Shown: positions 43,575 to 44,585 of the stretch, one piece after another
Numbering within the stretch: position 1 is the stretch's first letter
How the letters are laid out: each line of letters opens with the position of its first letter
Assembly: GCF_003012935.1 (NCBI RefSeq)
Contig: NZ_PUDR01000023.1
Span: 1 to 44,585 of the forward strand
DNA length: 44,585 nucleotides
Origin: Pannonibacter carbonis
GTDB taxonomy: Bacteria; Pseudomonadota; Alphaproteobacteria; Rhizobiales; Stappiaceae
Direction of reading: 5' to 3'
Made by a program: the position numbers and the translations under genes
Notes under the pieces: generated by a model
The model's input: the letters and a program-made list of their open reading frames with translations, nothing else
Told to the model about the DNA's origin: nothing
Databases searched by the model: none

Positions 43575-44288
43575 ATGACCGTCACCCAGACCCAGCCGAT
43601 CGAACTGCACTACTGGCCGACGCCGAACGGCTGGAAGATTTCCATCCTGCTGGAAGAACTCGGCGTGCCCTACGATCTCAAGCTCGTCAACATCGGCAAG
43701 GGTGACCAGTTCAAGCCGGAATTCCTCGCCATTGCCCCGAACAACCGCATGCCGGCCATCGTCGATCCGGAGGGCCCGGACGGAGCGCCGATCTCGGTGT
43801 TCGAATCCGGGGCGATCCTGCAGTATCTCGGGCGCAAGTTCGGCCAGTTCTATCCCGAAGACGAGCGTGGCCGGGTCGAGGTCGAGGAATGGCTGATGTG
43901 GCAGATGGGCGGCTTCGGCCCGATGCTTGGCCAGAACCATCATTTCCGGATCTATGCGCCGGAAAAGATCGAATATGCCATGACGCGCTATCTCAACGAG
44001 ACGCATCGTCTCTATGGCGTGCTCAACAAGCGCCTGGAAGGCCGCGATTATGTCGCCGCTGGTCAGTACACCATTGCTGACATGGCCATCATCGGCTGGG
44101 CCCAGGGCTGGCAGAATCAGGGCATGGATCTTGAGGAATTCCCGAATGTGAAGGCGTGGAAGGCGCGCCTCGAAGCCCGCCCGGCCGTCCAGCGCGGACT
44201 GGCCGCCGGTCGCGAGGAACGCGAGAAGCTGCAACTGGCTGACAACAAGGACGCGCAGGGTGTCCTGTTCAACCAGCGCGCCCGCTGA
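43575..44288 (+). CDS. Glutathione S-transferase, YfcG-like
   Basis: A 237-residue two-domain glutathione transferase. The thioredoxin-like N-terminal half has PNGWKISILLEELGVPYDLK, the cis-proline motif NRMPAIVDP and the glutathione-binding FESGAILQYL. The helical C-terminal half contains the N-capping motif QYTIADMAIIGW. The NG-WK start and long linkers resemble YfcG/GstB (nu-class) disulfide-bond reductases, in which the catalytic role falls to a threonine or asparagine near the N terminus. AAGGAAG precedes the ATG by 8 nt. A terminator follows. Confidence 0.93.
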   Translation: MTVTQTQPIELHYWPTPNGWKISILLEELGVPYDLKLVNIGKGDQFKPEFLAIAPNNRMPAIVDPEGPDGAPISVFESGAILQYLGRKFGQFYPEDERGRVEVEEWLMWQMGGFGPMLGQNHHFRIYAPEKIEYAMTRYLNETHRLYGVLNKRLEGRDYVAAGQYTIADMAIIGWAQGWQNQGMDLEEFPNVKAWKARLEARPAVQRGLAAGREEREKLQLADNKDAQGVLFNQRAR

Positions 44289-44313
44289 GGCAACTGTCCG
44301 TTTGGCGAAATCG

Positions 44314-44353
44314 GACCGCGATGACCGTGGCCCATCGCGGTCTGCTCTTTCCC
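44314..44353 (+). terminator. Terminator after glutathione transferase gene
   Basis: GACCGCGATG (44314-44323) pairs perfectly with CATCGCGGTC (44333-44342), followed by TGCTCTTTCCCTTT. It is 26 nt past the stop codon. Confidence 0.75.
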
Positions 44354-44485
44354 TTTCGGCGCTTGCGCCGGGAGGTGATGCCACACGCGGGAAATATTAG
44401 CACGGCCTCCTCGCGTCCCCAGTCACGTAGGGGAGAGGGCGCAGGGCTGTCGCAAATGTCGCCAGACGGTTCTCGAGGCCTCTCA

Positions 44486-44525
44486 GCTCCCCTCCCCCGC
44501 GGGGGGAGGGGCCGGGGGGGGGGGG
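44486..44525. repeat. C/G-rich palindrome with 12-G run
   Basis: CCCCTCCCCC and its complement (44489-44511) form a palindrome, followed closely by twelve Gs (44514-44525). The remaining sequence to the window end has no gene. Such CTCCCC palindromes are common scattered repeats, while the G run may vary in length or be a sequencing error. Confidence 0.7.
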
Positions 44526-44585
44526 CACGGCGACCGTTTGATCGCAAACCCCGGTAAAAAAGTACAGGCAGGAACGCAGCGTACC

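Overview
The window reads as a chromosomal segment of a GC-rich alphaproteobacterium, most likely of the order Hyphomicrobiales (Rhizobiales). The evidence is the gene order ruvX-pyrB-pyrX-plsY-dprA-topA-rnr on one strand, a catalytically degenerate dihydroorotase beside pyrB, GatCAB genes, an opgGH pair and alphaproteobacterial-style intergenic palindromes. A Stappiaceae-like source is a guess only. I see no rRNA, tRNA, CRISPR array, insertion sequence or phage gene.

Layout. 1-0.5 kb: intergenic palindromic repeats. 0.5-13.0 kb, minus strand: a dense housekeeping run, read from the right as ruvX, an AEC transporter, pyrB, pyrX, plsY, dprA, topA, rnr, DUF983, NUDIX and then rpmG. Several junctions are 4-nt overlaps. 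13.1-28.0 kb: a more accessory stretch. It holds a UPF0173 metallo-hydrolase, a fructokinase-like ROK kinase without its zinc site, and a PotABCD-type ABC importer followed by creatinase. Next come a sulfide-oxidation cluster (type II SQR with a Tat signal, a small membrane protein, a c-type cytochrome), a 496-residue unknown protein with an XRE regulator, an FkbM methyltransferase and a TetR regulator. 28.2-31.1 kb: gatC, gatA and an L-2-hydroxyglutarate dehydrogenase-like flavoprotein. 31.3-35.1 kb: opgG, a small unknown gene and opgH (periplasmic glucans). 35.3-37.0 kb: small genes (YjhX-like, a zinc-ribbon protein, a membrane protein, DUF6455). 37.1-40.0 kb: a FliK-like protein overlapping a free-standing FlhB C-terminal domain. 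40.2-44.3 kb: gatB, then on the minus strand a ParD-like gene running into a methionine aminopeptidase, then a GNAT and a glutathione transferase.

How the genes work together. The ABC importer and creatinase suggest uptake and hydrolysis of creatine or a related guanidino compound. A structured leader with a strong terminator lies between them. SQR would pass sulfide electrons to quinone; its promoter carries a palindrome suited to a sulfide-responsive ArsR-type repressor, and the cytochrome gene has an FNR/FixK-type box. GatC, GatA and GatB form the tRNA-dependent amidotransferase from two separate loci.

Most worth a second look: the structured leader before creatinase, the ParD-like/MetAP pair, the stand-alone FliK-C/FlhB-C module, the unknown 496-aa protein with its XRE partner, and two enzymes that have lost their metal sites (PyrX and the ROK kinase). 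All functional calls come from reading sequence and remembered family features; no search was run.
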